DNA of 12,226 bases from Clostridiales bacterium (GCA_022777455.1 JALFGI010000320.1:1-12226), one strand, 5' to 3'. Shown: positions 1-7,027, counted from the first letter of the stretch. The notes: generated from the letters alone by a model not told the origin. Numbers and translations are program-made.

Positions 1-331
1 GCGCTGTTCCTGTCACGCTCCCGCAGCGTTCCAAAAGCGTTCCTCTGCAGGATTATTCATAAAAAATTCAAAAATTGTCCGCCAGTCTGTCGCCATTATT
101 ATTGCGTTACAATTCATCCGGCGGAAAAAGAAACCGGCCCGGAAAAGCGCTTCTGCTTTCCGTGCCCAAAAACGATCTATGGTAAATCAGGAACCGAAAC
201 CCCAAAATGAACAGGGCTTTTGTTTTTCCATTCCAGGGGATATTTTGCCAACATTGGCAATATCTGTTGACATCACTGCATCTTCCGGAAAGGCAGCCGG
301 AACACGCATTCTTTTGCCGTACAAATGCAAA
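1..331. other. No convincing gene at left edge
   Basis: I see no gene here that I can support. A plus-strand frame is open from base 1 to about 210, but its composition is not protein-like and no start is visible. A minus-strand frame that covers most of the stretch is an extension of the repeat-derived frame described at 391-604. One small structure stands out: the arms TTGCCAA (245-251) and TTGGCAA (254-260) form a perfect 7-base inverted repeat around CA. A weaker pair, ACGCT and AGCGT, lies at 14-28. The stretch may be the downstream region of a gene outside the window. Confidence 0.5.
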
Positions 332-360
332 AGCCGAAAACCTGAAGACGGCTTTCGGCT
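332..360 (-). terminator. Candidate rho-independent terminator, minus strand
   Basis: Read on the minus strand, AGCCGAAAGCC and GGTTTTCGGCT form an 11-base-pair stem with one G-U pair and a 7-base loop. The next bases are TTTGCATTTGT, an interrupted T-rich tract. On the plus strand no T tract follows the hairpin, so minus-strand use is favoured. It would end transcription of the LacI-family gene at 608-1612, although about 250 bases after its stop codon. It could instead be part of the neighbouring intergenic repeat. Confidence 0.45.
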
Positions 361-390
361 CAGCAATACGACAAATTGTTGTTTGTAGAG

Positions 391-604
391 ATGCCATCGT
401 ATGGGCGGCTATTAGCCGCACGCCGGCTAACGATTTCTGAGTGGATGGTTGAATGGCATCAGGTGGTGGGTTGGACGGATTCGCCCGACCTTGCTCACCA
501 TTGTGAGGATGTACCGTACGGGCCTCTGTAGCCGTCCCTACGGTGGCGCGTGCATATTTTTGTCCATCAAACACCAATTTGCTGAGTGAAACTGATAAGC
601 ACAT
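391..604. repeat. Structured intergenic repeat-like element
   Basis: The segment is full of inverted repeats. ATGCCAT (391-397) pairs with ATGGCAT (453-459). Inside that, ATCGT (396-400) pairs with ACGAT (430-434), and GCGGCT (405-410) pairs with AGCCGC (414-419) around a 3-base loop. A second hairpin is ACCGTA-C-GGG (513-522) with CCCTACGGT (536-544), a 9-pair stem with one bulged base. The minus strand is open from 604 to 107, giving a 165-residue frame whose low-complexity Pro/Ala/Arg/Thr-rich peptide does not resemble a folded protein. From memory, closely similar sequence is often predicted as short hypothetical proteins in Clostridia, which fits a dispersed non-coding repeat. The copy number cannot be shown from this window. 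Confidence 0.5.
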
Positions 605-607
605 TGT

Positions 608-1612
608 TTATTCTCCGGAACCGTCCCGTATGGTCAATGTAAGTTCCATGGCAACGGTCCGGATAGGCGTGCCGGGATTATAAAATGCCCGTTCCAGAAT
701 ATCGATGGCAGCCGAGGCAATTTCTTCCAGCGGCATATGAACACTGGATATAGCGGGAACCAGCAGAGGGGCGAGAATGTCGTCATGGCCAACGATTTCG
801 ATGTCCTGAGGCACTCGCTTTCCCTGCGACATCACATACATCATTGCACCCAAAGCCATGGTATCCGTCCAATTAACGATGCCGGTGATTCCCGGGTGTT
901 CACGAAAAGCTTCTTCTGTGGCATACCACGCGGCAGAGGGTTTGTGCTCGGAACAATGCTTGACATATCCCTGAACACTGCAGCCTGCCAACTTGATGGC
1001 ATCCAGAAATCCCTGCAGCCGCGCCTGTTCGGCCTCGGAATGGGTCGTTTTGGAAACATACAAAAGCTCTTTGTGGCCTTTGTGAATCAAATGCGAGGTT
1101 GCGAGGAGCGTGCCTTGATGATTGTCCACAGTTACCCGGTTGAAGCCGGTGCACCCGGCCGTACGCTCGATAAAAACAACGGGAACACCCTGGCGGCGCA
1201 GCTCCTCTCTGGTGGAATCTTTCAGAACATTGTCGGAAAAGGAGGCGATCACAATTCCGCAGATATTGGTATTCTCCAGCTCACGCAGAGCAGAGCACAT
1301 GGTGCTGTTGTTGATTTTGTCCGCTTTGACAAAAATTGTGCCGAATCCGGCATCCATACAGGCTCGGTGGAGACAGGATTCTAACTTTTCAAAGTATGGA
1401 TTCAGAATGCCCTGCGGCAAGACCAGCGCAATGAGCTTTTTGGAGTTGGGTCGGCTATGAGAAACAGGGGTATAGCCGAGCTGCTGAACGGCCTGCTCGA
1501 TTCGGTTCCGTACATCTTGCGAAACATATCCGCTGTTGTTCATGACTCTGGATACGGCTGCGATAGAGACGCCTGCCAGTTCCGCAACTTCTGATTGACG
1601 AATTTTTTTCAT
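608..1612 (-). CDS. LacI-family transcriptional regulator (first)
   Basis: This is a DNA-binding repressor, or less often an activator, of the LacI/GalR family, 334 residues long and usual for the family. The N-terminal helix-turn-helix spans about residues 4-25 (IRQSEVAELAGVSIAAVSRV). A periplasmic-binding-protein-like effector domain runs from about residue 60 (LIALVLPQ) to the C-terminal RDGSGE. I chose the ATG at 1612 because a GGAGG site lies 7 bases before it. The in-frame ATG at 1633 lies upstream of that site. The hinge is odd: after LGYTP the family's usual Asn-x-x-Ala-Arg-x-Leu is replaced by VSHSRPNSKKL (50-60), so the leucine that wedges into the operator centre is missing or displaced. 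It is divergent from the dehydrogenase/sulfatase operon and probably controls it. The effector is unknown. Confidence 0.93.
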   Translation of the reverse strand: MKKIRQSEVAELAGVSIAAVSRVMNNSGYVSQDVRNRIEQAVQQLGYTPVSHSRPNSKKLIALVLPQGILNPYFEKLESCLHRACMDAGFGTIFVKADKINNSTMCSALRELENTNICGIVIASFSDNVLKDSTREELRRQGVPVVFIERTAGCTGFNRVTVDNHQGTLLATSHLIHKGHKELLYVSKTTHSEAEQARLQGFLDAIKLAGCSVQGYVKHCSEHKPSAAWYATEEAFREHPGITGIVNWTDTMALGAMMYVMSQGKRVPQDIEIVGHDDILAPLLVPAISSVHMPLEEIASAAIDILERAFYNPGTPIRTVAMELTLTIRDGSGE

Positions 1613-1689
1613 ATAAAGGCCTCCATTCTTCATTCATGACTGAAAAATATCATTCGGCATAAAATGTCAGGCAGCGGGATATATACCCA

Positions 1690-1718
1690 ATTATATACAG
1701 AAATAATCCAGATATCAA
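1690..1718 (-). promoter_or_regulatory. Promoter of first LacI-family gene
   Basis: On the minus strand, TTGATA (1718-1713) and TATAAT (1695-1690) are separated by exactly 17 bases. This is a near-consensus sigma-A promoter, with a leader of about 70 bases before the ATG at 1612. Confidence 0.75.
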
Positions 1719-1724
1719 CTGGAT
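1706..1724. promoter_or_regulatory. Candidate operator over the first lacI-type promoter
   Basis: ATCCAG (1706-1711) and CTGGAT (1719-1724) form a perfect 6-base inverted repeat with a 7-base spacer. It covers the -35 box of the minus-strand promoter, as an autoregulatory operator might. No protein can be assigned from sequence alone. Confidence 0.4.
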
Positions 1725-1726
1725 AT

Positions 1727-1742
1727 ATGAAATTTTTCTCAT
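1727..1742. promoter_or_regulatory. Degenerate operator-like palindrome
   Basis: ATGAAATTTTTCTCAT has inverted ATGA/TCAT ends. It resembles the perfect palindrome at 1849-1864, with two extra central bases. It lies between the two divergent promoters, so it could be an auxiliary site for the same regulator. Confidence 0.3.
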
Positions 1743-1787
1743 GCAGTCTGAACAACTCGTAAAATGCAGATTTGTAAACATTCCCAA

Positions 1788-1816
1788 TTGAAAAGCAAAT
1801 AATCAATATCTATAAT
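1788..1816 (+). promoter_or_regulatory. Promoter of the oxidoreductase/dehydrogenase/sulfatase operon
   Basis: TTGAAA (1788-1793) and a perfect TATAAT (1811-1816) are separated by exactly 17 bases. Transcription would start near 1823, leaving a leader of about 58 bases. No other strong promoter is seen before the downstream genes at 3051 and 4056, so this one probably serves all three. Confidence 0.8.
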
Positions 1817-1827
1817 ATTCACAAATA

Positions 1828-1864
1828 ATGAAAATTGCATAAATTATACATGAAAATTTTCATG
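1828..1864. promoter_or_regulatory. Candidate operator: 16-base perfect palindrome plus half-site
   Basis: CATGAAAATTTTCATG (1849-1864) is a perfect 16-base palindrome. Its half ATGAAAATT also occurs at 1828-1836, in direct orientation and 22 bases (about two helical turns) upstream. Both lie just downstream of the expected transcription start, where a bound repressor would block initiation or elongation. The centre is AATT, not the CG usual for LacI-family operators, which fits the non-canonical hinge of the adjacent regulator. In RNA it could also fold into a 6-pair hairpin one base before the GGAG ribosome site. Confidence 0.55.
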
Positions 1865-1880
1865 CGGAGTGTGGGGTTAT

Positions 1881-3038
1881 ATGAACAAAATGACAGTTGG
1901 CGTGATTGGCTGCGGAATGATCAGTGAAATCTATCTGCAGAATATTACGAATCGATTTTCGGATGTACTGCAGGTGATTGGCTGCGCAGATCTGAACCCG
2001 GAGGCGTCTGCCAGACGTGCGGAGCAGTTCGGAATCAAGGCAATGACGGTGGAGGAACTGCTGAGTAGTGATGAAATTGAAATCGTACTGAATCTGACGA
2101 TTCCTGCAACGCATTATGAAATCAGCAAAAAGGCACTTCTGGCAGGAAAGCACGCATACAGCGAAAAGCCTCTGGCGATTCGCCTGAAGGATGCGCAAGA
2201 GCTGGTGGCATTGGCAAAAGAACGTGGTCTGCAGGTTGCTGCAGCACCGGATACTTTCCTTGGCGGCGGAATTCAGACCTGCCTGAAGCTGCTGGAAGAA
2301 GGAGCCATTGGCAAGCCTATCTCTGCGCAGGGTCTTCTGATTGCCCGCGGCCCGGAGGGATTCCATCCGAATCCCGAATTCTTCTACCAGCCTGGTGCGG
2401 GCCCCATTATGGATATGGGCCCCTACTACTTTACCGCACTGTTTGCGATGTTCGGCAAAGCCCGCCGGGTGGCGGCGATGGGGAAATCCTCTTTTGCTGA
2501 AAAAACGGTCATGAACCCCAACAGTCCGAAGCACGGTGAGTCTTTCCCCATTAATGTGGAAAGCTTTATGAGTACAACGGTGGAGTTTGAAAACGGCGTA
2601 ATTGCCAGCCTTACTACAGCTTGGGATATGAGCTATCCCTATTGGCGCTCCGGCATGCCGCTGCTTACGGTATTCGGCAGCGAGGGAACACTGTGTATTC
2701 CGGACCCCAACACCTTCGGCGGATACGGAGAAAACGGTCCTATGGGGACTGCGGAAAATTATGTTAAACTGCGCCGCGGTGCAGGAGAATTCGAAAACAT
2801 TCCCATCCGGTATGACTTCGTGGAGAACAGCCGCGGTCTGGGCCTGGCGGACTTTGCCGGAAGAATCAGCTGCGGCAAAACGCCCAGAGTCAGCGGCGAA
2901 GGTTCCCTGCATGTGCTGGAGATGATGCTGGGTGCAAATCAGTCAGCAAGAGAAGGAATCTTCTATACGATGACGACGGATGCACAGCGTCCGGAACCGA
3001 TGTATGAGGATGTTCCCGGAGCGGGACAGAACGGATAA
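1881..3038 (+). CDS. Gfo/Idh/MocA-family oxidoreductase
   Basis: This is a probable cytoplasmic NAD(P)-dependent sugar, polyol or cyclitol dehydrogenase of 385 residues, usual for the family. The N-terminal Rossmann fold starts with TVGVIGCGMIS (residues 4-14, GxGxxS-type loop), with an acidic residue after the second strand (CADLNPE). The family's EKP motif is at SEKPLAI, with the catalytic Lys at about 96. In the C-terminal half GPIMDMGPYY supplies Asp178, but Tyr182 stands where many members have the catalytic His. I recall this DMGPYY form from a common Bacillota subgroup, so it is probably functional. I chose the ATG at 1881: GGAG lies 11 bases upstream and the Rossmann strand follows directly. 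The in-frame GTG at 1869 overlaps that ribosome site. It is first in an operon with the dehydrogenase 12 bases downstream. The substrate is not identifiable. Confidence 0.92.
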   Translation: MNKMTVGVIGCGMISEIYLQNITNRFSDVLQVIGCADLNPEASARRAEQFGIKAMTVEELLSSDEIEIVLNLTIPATHYEISKKALLAGKHAYSEKPLAIRLKDAQELVALAKERGLQVAAAPDTFLGGGIQTCLKLLEEGAIGKPISAQGLLIARGPEGFHPNPEFFYQPGAGPIMDMGPYYFTALFAMFGKARRVAAMGKSSFAEKTVMNPNSPKHGESFPINVESFMSTTVEFENGVIASLTTAWDMSYPYWRSGMPLLTVFGSEGTLCIPDPNTFGGYGENGPMGTAENYVKLRRGAGEFENIPIRYDFVENSRGLGLADFAGRISCGKTPRVSGEGSLHVLEMMLGANQSAREGIFYTMTTDAQRPEPMYEDVPGAGQNG

Positions 3039-3050
3039 GGAGAAACAGAA

Positions 3051-4010
3051 ATGAAGTATAAAAGAGCCTGTCTGATTGAACCCAGAAAATTTGAATTCTT
3101 TGAAGTGGACGAAGAGCCCGGTCCCGGTGAAGTCATGCTGAAAATTGCCGGCTGCGGCCTGTGCAACTGGGAACTGAACTTCTGGGATGGCAGCCTGAAT
3201 TTCTTTGGCTATCCTCACAAACTGGGCCATGAGTTCAGCGGCGAGGTCTATAAAGTCGGCCCCGGCTGCAAACTGCTGAAAGTCGGCGATCATGTCAGCG
3301 CCGTTTCCAAGGGGTTCGGTGGTTTTGCCGAGTACCGGATTGCAAAGGAGACCGAGTGCGAACTGCTGGATGACAGCGTGAATCCTGCCTTTGCAATGGG
3401 CGAACCGCAGAAGTGTATTGTTACGGTTCTCCGCGCAGCAGCGCCCGAACCGGGGGATTACGGCGTCATTCTAGGCGTGGGACCCATGGGCATGTGGTGC
3501 GTTCAGGGCTTGAAGTCCAATACGCTGGCAGGTCTGATTGCTGTGGATGTTGACGATGCCAAGCTGGAAATGGCCAGAAGCTTCGGTGCAACCCATACCA
3601 TCAACAGCCGTAAAGCGGATGTGGCGGCAAGAATCCGGGAGATTACCAAAGGCCATATGGCAGATTTTGTTATCGAAGGAACCGGTATTCCGGCACTGCT
3701 GAATGCGGCACAGGATTATCTGCGGGTCGGCAAAGGCCGGCTGATTATGATGAGCAGCCATCACGATGTGGGTACCTTTGATTTCCGGAAAGCGGTGGAT
3801 AAGGGAATTGAAATCCGCATTGCACATCCGAATTATTCCAACAACGAGCGGGATGATTTCCGCCGCGCTGCTGCACTGATCAATAACCACGTTTTCCAGA
3901 GTGAGCCCATTGTAACCCATGTGTTTATGCTCAGCGAAATTCAGAAGGCGTTTGAAACCCTGGAGCATAAGCCTGCAGGGTATATGAAGGGCGTTGTCAT
4001 TCCGGACTGA
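3051..4010 (+). CDS. Zinc-type medium-chain alcohol/polyol dehydrogenase, short form
   Basis: This medium-chain dehydrogenase/reductase has 319 residues against about 340-350 for typical zinc sugar-alcohol dehydrogenases. Catalytic zinc ligands are visible: Cys38 in CGLCNWE, His60-Glu61 in LGHEFSG, and a Glu at about 118 in MGEPQKC. The nucleotide-binding loop is VILGVGPMGMW (about 139-149). The lobe that carries the four structural-zinc cysteines is absent: KVGDHVSAVSKG runs straight into FGGFAEYR. This explains the short length and is known in other branches of the family. A ribosome site GGAG overlaps the upstream stop region, 8 bases before the ATG, so the gene is closely coupled to the Gfo-type oxidoreductase. 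The pair suggests successive redox steps on one sugar or polyol, which is inference. The exact substrate is unknown. Confidence 0.9.
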   Translation: MKYKRACLIEPRKFEFFEVDEEPGPGEVMLKIAGCGLCNWELNFWDGSLNFFGYPHKLGHEFSGEVYKVGPGCKLLKVGDHVSAVSKGFGGFAEYRIAKETECELLDDSVNPAFAMGEPQKCIVTVLRAAAPEPGDYGVILGVGPMGMWCVQGLKSNTLAGLIAVDVDDAKLEMARSFGATHTINSRKADVAARIREITKGHMADFVIEGTGIPALLNAAQDYLRVGKGRLIMMSSHHDVGTFDFRKAVDKGIEIRIAHPNYSNNERDDFRRAAALINNHVFQSEPIVTHVFMLSEIQKAFETLEHKPAGYMKGVVIPD

Positions 4011-4055
4011 TGGCATAGCCTCCTTTGTGAAGTATGCAGAAGGGAGCGCGAGAGA

Positions 4056-5687
4056 ATGGGAAAACATCCGCATATTATCATCTTCAACCCGGATCAGATG
4101 CGGGCAGATTCTATGGGACATTTGGGAAATCCGGCGGCAAAGACGCCGTTCCTTGACCGGTTTGCAGAAACGGAAGCGGTTTCCTTCCGCAATGCGTTCT
4201 GCCAGAATCCGCTTTGCGTCCCCAGCCGCTGCAGTTTTTTTACCGGGCTCTATCCCCACGTGAACGGGCACCGGACGATTTCTTACCTGCTTCGCCCAGG
4301 TGAAACCACTATGCTGAAAGAACTGAAGGAAGCCGGATATTACGTCTGGATGAATGACCGGAACGACCTCCTTGCGGGGCAGATTCCGGGCTGGGCGGAA
4401 AGCCATGTTTCCGAAATCTATTGCTGCGGACAAAAAGAAATCGGCCCCGGTCCCGTTCGGGATATCCGAGGCACGCCGAATAATAAATTTTACTATTCCC
4501 ATATGGAGGGACAGCTTGGAACGGACAGTACCGGCAAACGGTATTCTCCGGATGACGAGGCGGTGGACGCTGCAATTGCGCGGATTCAGAACCGCCCTGC
4601 GGATCAGCCGCTGTGCCTGTTTCTGGGGCTCATGTATCCGCATCCGCCCTATCAGATTGAAGAGCCCTATTATTCTTCCATCGACCGGAATCTGCTCCCT
4701 CGGCGAACCCGCCCGGAGGAATGCAGCGGAAAATCGAGAATGATTCGGGAAATCCGGGAAAACAGCAGACTGGAAGGACTCAGCGAATCGGACTGGGATG
4801 AAATCCGCGGGGTGTATCTTGCGATGGTGTCCAAAGTCGACGGACAATTCCGACGGCTGGTGGAAGTTCTGAAGCAGGAGGGAATTTACGATAACTGCGC
4901 AATTTTCTTCCTGTCGGATCACGGGGATTTTACCGGAGATTACGGAATCCCCGAGAAAGCACAGAATTGTTTCGAGGACTGTTTAACAAGAGTTCCTCTT
5001 CTGATAAAACCACCCGCCGGATACGGTTTGGATCCCGGCATCAGCGACAGCCTGACGGAATTGGTGGATTTTTACGCAACGGCGATGGACATTGCCGGTG
5101 TTCAGCCGACCCACTCCCATTTTGGGAACAGCCTTGTGCCGGTATTGGCGGACAGAACCCGGGAGAACCGCAAATATGTCTGCTGTGAAGGAGGCCGCCT
5201 CCCCAACGAGACCCATTGTGACGAATATCATCTGGGCGGAGGGAAGACAGCATCCGCGGCAAGCGCGTACTGGCCCAAAATGAAAGCCCAGAGTGACGGT
5301 GAGGCACACAGCAAAGCGACAATGCTGCGGACGAACCGGTATAAGTATATTTACCGCACACTGGGAGAAAGCGAATTCTATGATCTGGAAACAGATCCCC
5401 GGGAAACGCAGAACAGAATTCATGACCCGACATTTGCGGGCATTGTATCGGATATGGAAAAACAAATGCTGCACTGGCTGGTGACGACGGCAGATGTGGT
5501 TCCATTTGAACACGATGCACGGTTCACACCGGACATGATGTTTGCAAGAGCGCGGTGTATTGCTCCGAAAGGCTATGACGCCCTGATTCAAAAAAAGATA
5601 GACGAAGGTATGGAATTCATTGATCTGGTCAATTTCTGCCGGGGTCTTTCCGCCGGAGCAGATGCCGGCGGCAGGCAGCAGAGATAA
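4056..5687 (+). CDS. Sulfatase-family hydrolase (Cys-type; sulfatase or phosphonate/phosphate-ester hydrolase)
   Basis: This is a cytoplasmic alkaline-phosphatase-superfamily enzyme of 543 residues. The formylglycine motif CVPSR is at 54-58, with LTGLYPHVNGHR-like sequence after it, so Cys54 should be converted by a maturase. None is encoded in the window. Metal ligands are Asp13 and Gln14 (NPDQMRAD) and Asp288 and His289 (LSDHGDFTGDYG), with Lys301 and His196 (YPHPPY) further likely active-site residues. The Asp/Gln plus Asp/His set is the one I recall from phosphonate monoester hydrolases and choline-sulfatase-like enzymes as well as from some glycan sulfatases, so substrate class is open. 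The C-terminal YDLETDPRETQN is typical of the family. There is no signal peptide: the protein begins MGKHPHIIIF. A GGGAG site lies 9 bases before the ATG. It follows the dehydrogenase by 45 bases in the same operon. Confidence 0.92.
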   Translation: MGKHPHIIIFNPDQMRADSMGHLGNPAAKTPFLDRFAETEAVSFRNAFCQNPLCVPSRCSFFTGLYPHVNGHRTISYLLRPGETTMLKELKEAGYYVWMNDRNDLLAGQIPGWAESHVSEIYCCGQKEIGPGPVRDIRGTPNNKFYYSHMEGQLGTDSTGKRYSPDDEAVDAAIARIQNRPADQPLCLFLGLMYPHPPYQIEEPYYSSIDRNLLPRRTRPEECSGKSRMIREIRENSRLEGLSESDWDEIRGVYLAMVSKVDGQFRRLVEVLKQEGIYDNCAIFFLSDHGDFTGDYGIPEKAQNCFEDCLTRVPLLIKPPAGYGLDPGISDSLTELVDFYATAMDIAGVQPTHSHFGNSLVPVLADRTRENRKYVCCEGGRLPNETHCDEYHLGGGKTASAASAYWPKMKAQSDGEAHSKATMLRTNRYKYIYRTLGESEFYDLETDPRETQNRIHDPTFAGIVSDMEKQMLHWLVTTADVVPFEHDARFTPDMMFARARCIAPKGYDALIQKKIDEGMEFIDLVNFCRGLSAGADAGGRQQR

Positions 5688-5745
5688 AGGGAAAGCAGCG
5701 GACGGAACCCGGAACCTTTGTTTCGGCCATGACCCAGGGGTTGGA

Positions 5746-6771
5746 TTACAGATTTTCAGATACTTTGATTTCCAGATCTGTGTAATAGAATTCTTTTTCC
5801 GGCATGATATCGGCGCCAAGATATGTCAGCAGCAGTTCAAGCGGCAGAGCGCCCTGAATTTCCGGCTGCTGGGTTATTGTGGCGGTAATGATGCCTTTTT
5901 CCAGCATTTCCCGGGTCTTTGGGATACAGTCATAGGCAATGACGACCGGTTTCTGCCCAGAGGCAAACAGCTCAATTGCCCGACAGGCACCGTAGCTGCT
6001 TGCGGCATCAATCAGCAGTGCATCCAGATCGGGATGCTTCTGCAGGATCTCCTGAACTGCGGTAAACATGGTGAAATCATCCTGATTATTTCGGCGAATT
6101 TCAACGATCCGGATATTCGGCGCATGATGGCACAGGTAATTCTGAACGCCCTGCAGCCGTCCTTCAAGACAAAGAATACGGTGCGCACCCTGTGCAACAG
6201 CAAGTTTACCCTGACCTTTCAGAAAAAGATTGATCAGCTGCCCGGCGACGCGGCCGGATTTTACATAATCACAGCCGACATATGCAAGACGGCGGGAGTT
6301 TGGAATGTCTGTATTGCTTGTGATGACCGGAATCCCGCGGGTACGAAGCTCGGCGATTTTCCTTTGCGTGGATTCCAGATTAATGCCGAAGAGCGCAATG
6401 CCGTGCACACCTTCTGCAACCAGTTCGTCCAAAAGCCGATCCTGACTGGAAGGGTCCTCGAAATCACTGAAGCGAATGACCACCGTAACAGAATACTGCA
6501 GTAGTTCACTGCGCTTTTGCTCCACGCCATCCAAAACCTGCTGAAAGAAAGCAATCTTTTCCGGATTGAACAGGATACATCCCAATTTCAGCTGCTGCTT
6601 GGCAAAGGAAAGACTGCGGGCAGCCTGGTTCGGTGTATAGTTAAGCGCTGCAGCAACTTTCAAAATCCGCTGTTCGGTATCCGGGCGGACGGAACCACGG
6701 TGATTCAGTACGCGGTCAACTGTGCCGCGCGATACACCGGCAATCTCTGCGATTTGTTTCATTGTTGCCAT
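5746..6771 (-). CDS. LacI-family transcriptional regulator (second)
   Basis: This is a LacI/GalR-family regulator of 341 residues. The helix-turn-helix is at about residues 4-23 (MKQIAEIAGVSRGTVDRVLN). Unlike the other regulator in the window it has an intact hinge helix NQAARSL (48-54), predicting an operator with a central CG. The effector domain from about residue 62 is of the ribose-binding type (PF13407-like), with VGCDYVKSGRVAGQL typical of it, so a monosaccharide or a derivative is the likely ligand. The start at 6771 has GAGG 7 bases upstream. The ATG three codons in is a less likely alternative. It converges on the sulfatase gene with a 58-base gap in which I find no clear terminator, and it diverges from the GH78/kinase/binding-protein group, which it probably controls. 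Confidence 0.94.
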   Translation of the reverse strand: MATMKQIAEIAGVSRGTVDRVLNHRGSVRPDTEQRILKVAAALNYTPNQAARSLSFAKQQLKLGCILFNPEKIAFFQQVLDGVEQKRSELLQYSVTVVIRFSDFEDPSSQDRLLDELVAEGVHGIALFGINLESTQRKIAELRTRGIPVITSNTDIPNSRRLAYVGCDYVKSGRVAGQLINLFLKGQGKLAVAQGAHRILCLEGRLQGVQNYLCHHAPNIRIVEIRRNNQDDFTMFTAVQEILQKHPDLDALLIDAASSYGACRAIELFASGQKPVVIAYDCIPKTREMLEKGIITATITQQPEIQGALPLELLLTYLGADIMPEKEFYYTDLEIKVSENL

Positions 6772-6815
6772 AATTCAACCTCAATTCCCCACATTTCAGG
6801 CTATATCTCAGCCTT

Positions 6816-6844
6816 ATCATACACGAAAAATCGGAACTTGTCAA
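6816..6844 (-). promoter_or_regulatory. Promoter of second LacI-family gene
   Basis: On the minus strand a perfect TTGACA (6844-6839) and TATGAT (6821-6816) are separated by exactly 17 bases. The expected leader is about 40 bases. This promoter lies about 155 bases from the opposing promoter of the GH78 gene. Confidence 0.8.
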
Positions 6845-6882
6845 CGAAGGTCACCTGTCTCGGAGCGTGTGGATTGTGCAAA

Positions 6883-6943
6883 ATGTTACATTGTGCACAC
6901 GTGAACATGTTTATGCATTATGTTACACCTTGCGTCGGCATAA
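6883..6943. promoter_or_regulatory. Cluster of operator-like repeats between divergent promoters
   Basis: Several overlapping symmetries lie here. TGTGCACA (6892-6899) and AACATGTT (6904-6911) are perfect 8-base palindromes. TGCACACGTGAACA (6894-6907) is an imperfect palindrome centred on CG, the form expected for a LacI-family protein with an intact hinge. ATGTTACA occurs twice in direct orientation at 6883-6890 and 6920-6927, 37 bases apart. TTTATGC (6910-6916) and GCATAAA (6938-6944) form an inverted pair. Which of these is bound, if any, cannot be told by eye. Catabolite control is another possibility. Confidence 0.4.
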
Positions 6944-6998
6944 ACGACAGAAAAATGTATAGATAAATGTGGGTAATTACAAAAAACGTTGCAGAATA

Positions 6999-7027
6999 TT
7001 GACAATTTAATGCGAATAATATATATT
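6999..7027 (+). promoter_or_regulatory. Promoter of the GH78/kinase group
   Basis: A perfect TTGACA (6999-7004) and TATATT (7022-7027) are separated by exactly 17 bases, the strongest plus-strand promoter in this gap. Transcription should start near 7034, giving an unusually long leader of about 225 bases before the ATG at 7259. Confidence 0.8.

Noticed and set aside
1..207. Plus-strand frame open from the left edge
   Set aside because: No start is visible, composition is unlike protein and no family is recognisable; open by chance is likelier.
107..604. 165-residue minus-strand open frame
   Set aside because: It lies over a palindrome-rich repeat, has no ribosome site in front and a peptide with no recognisable domain, so it is treated as non-coding.
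1613..1633. Upstream ATG for the first LacI-family gene
   Set aside because: The GGAGG ribosome site lies between this ATG and the one at 1612, so the later start is used.
1860..2912. 350-residue minus-strand open frame
   Set aside because: It is antisense to the Gfo/Idh/MocA gene and has no domain pattern.
3471..4922. 483-residue minus-strand open frame
   Set aside because: It is antisense to the end of the dehydrogenase gene and most of the sulfatase gene, both of which have clear family motifs; it is a codon-bias shadow.
5688..5745. Bidirectional terminator between the convergent sulfatase and LacI-family genes
   Set aside because: Only a weak mismatched stem is present and no T tract follows on either strand.
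5620..6504. 294-residue plus-strand open frame
   Set aside because: It runs antisense through most of the second LacI-family gene, which has clear family motifs.
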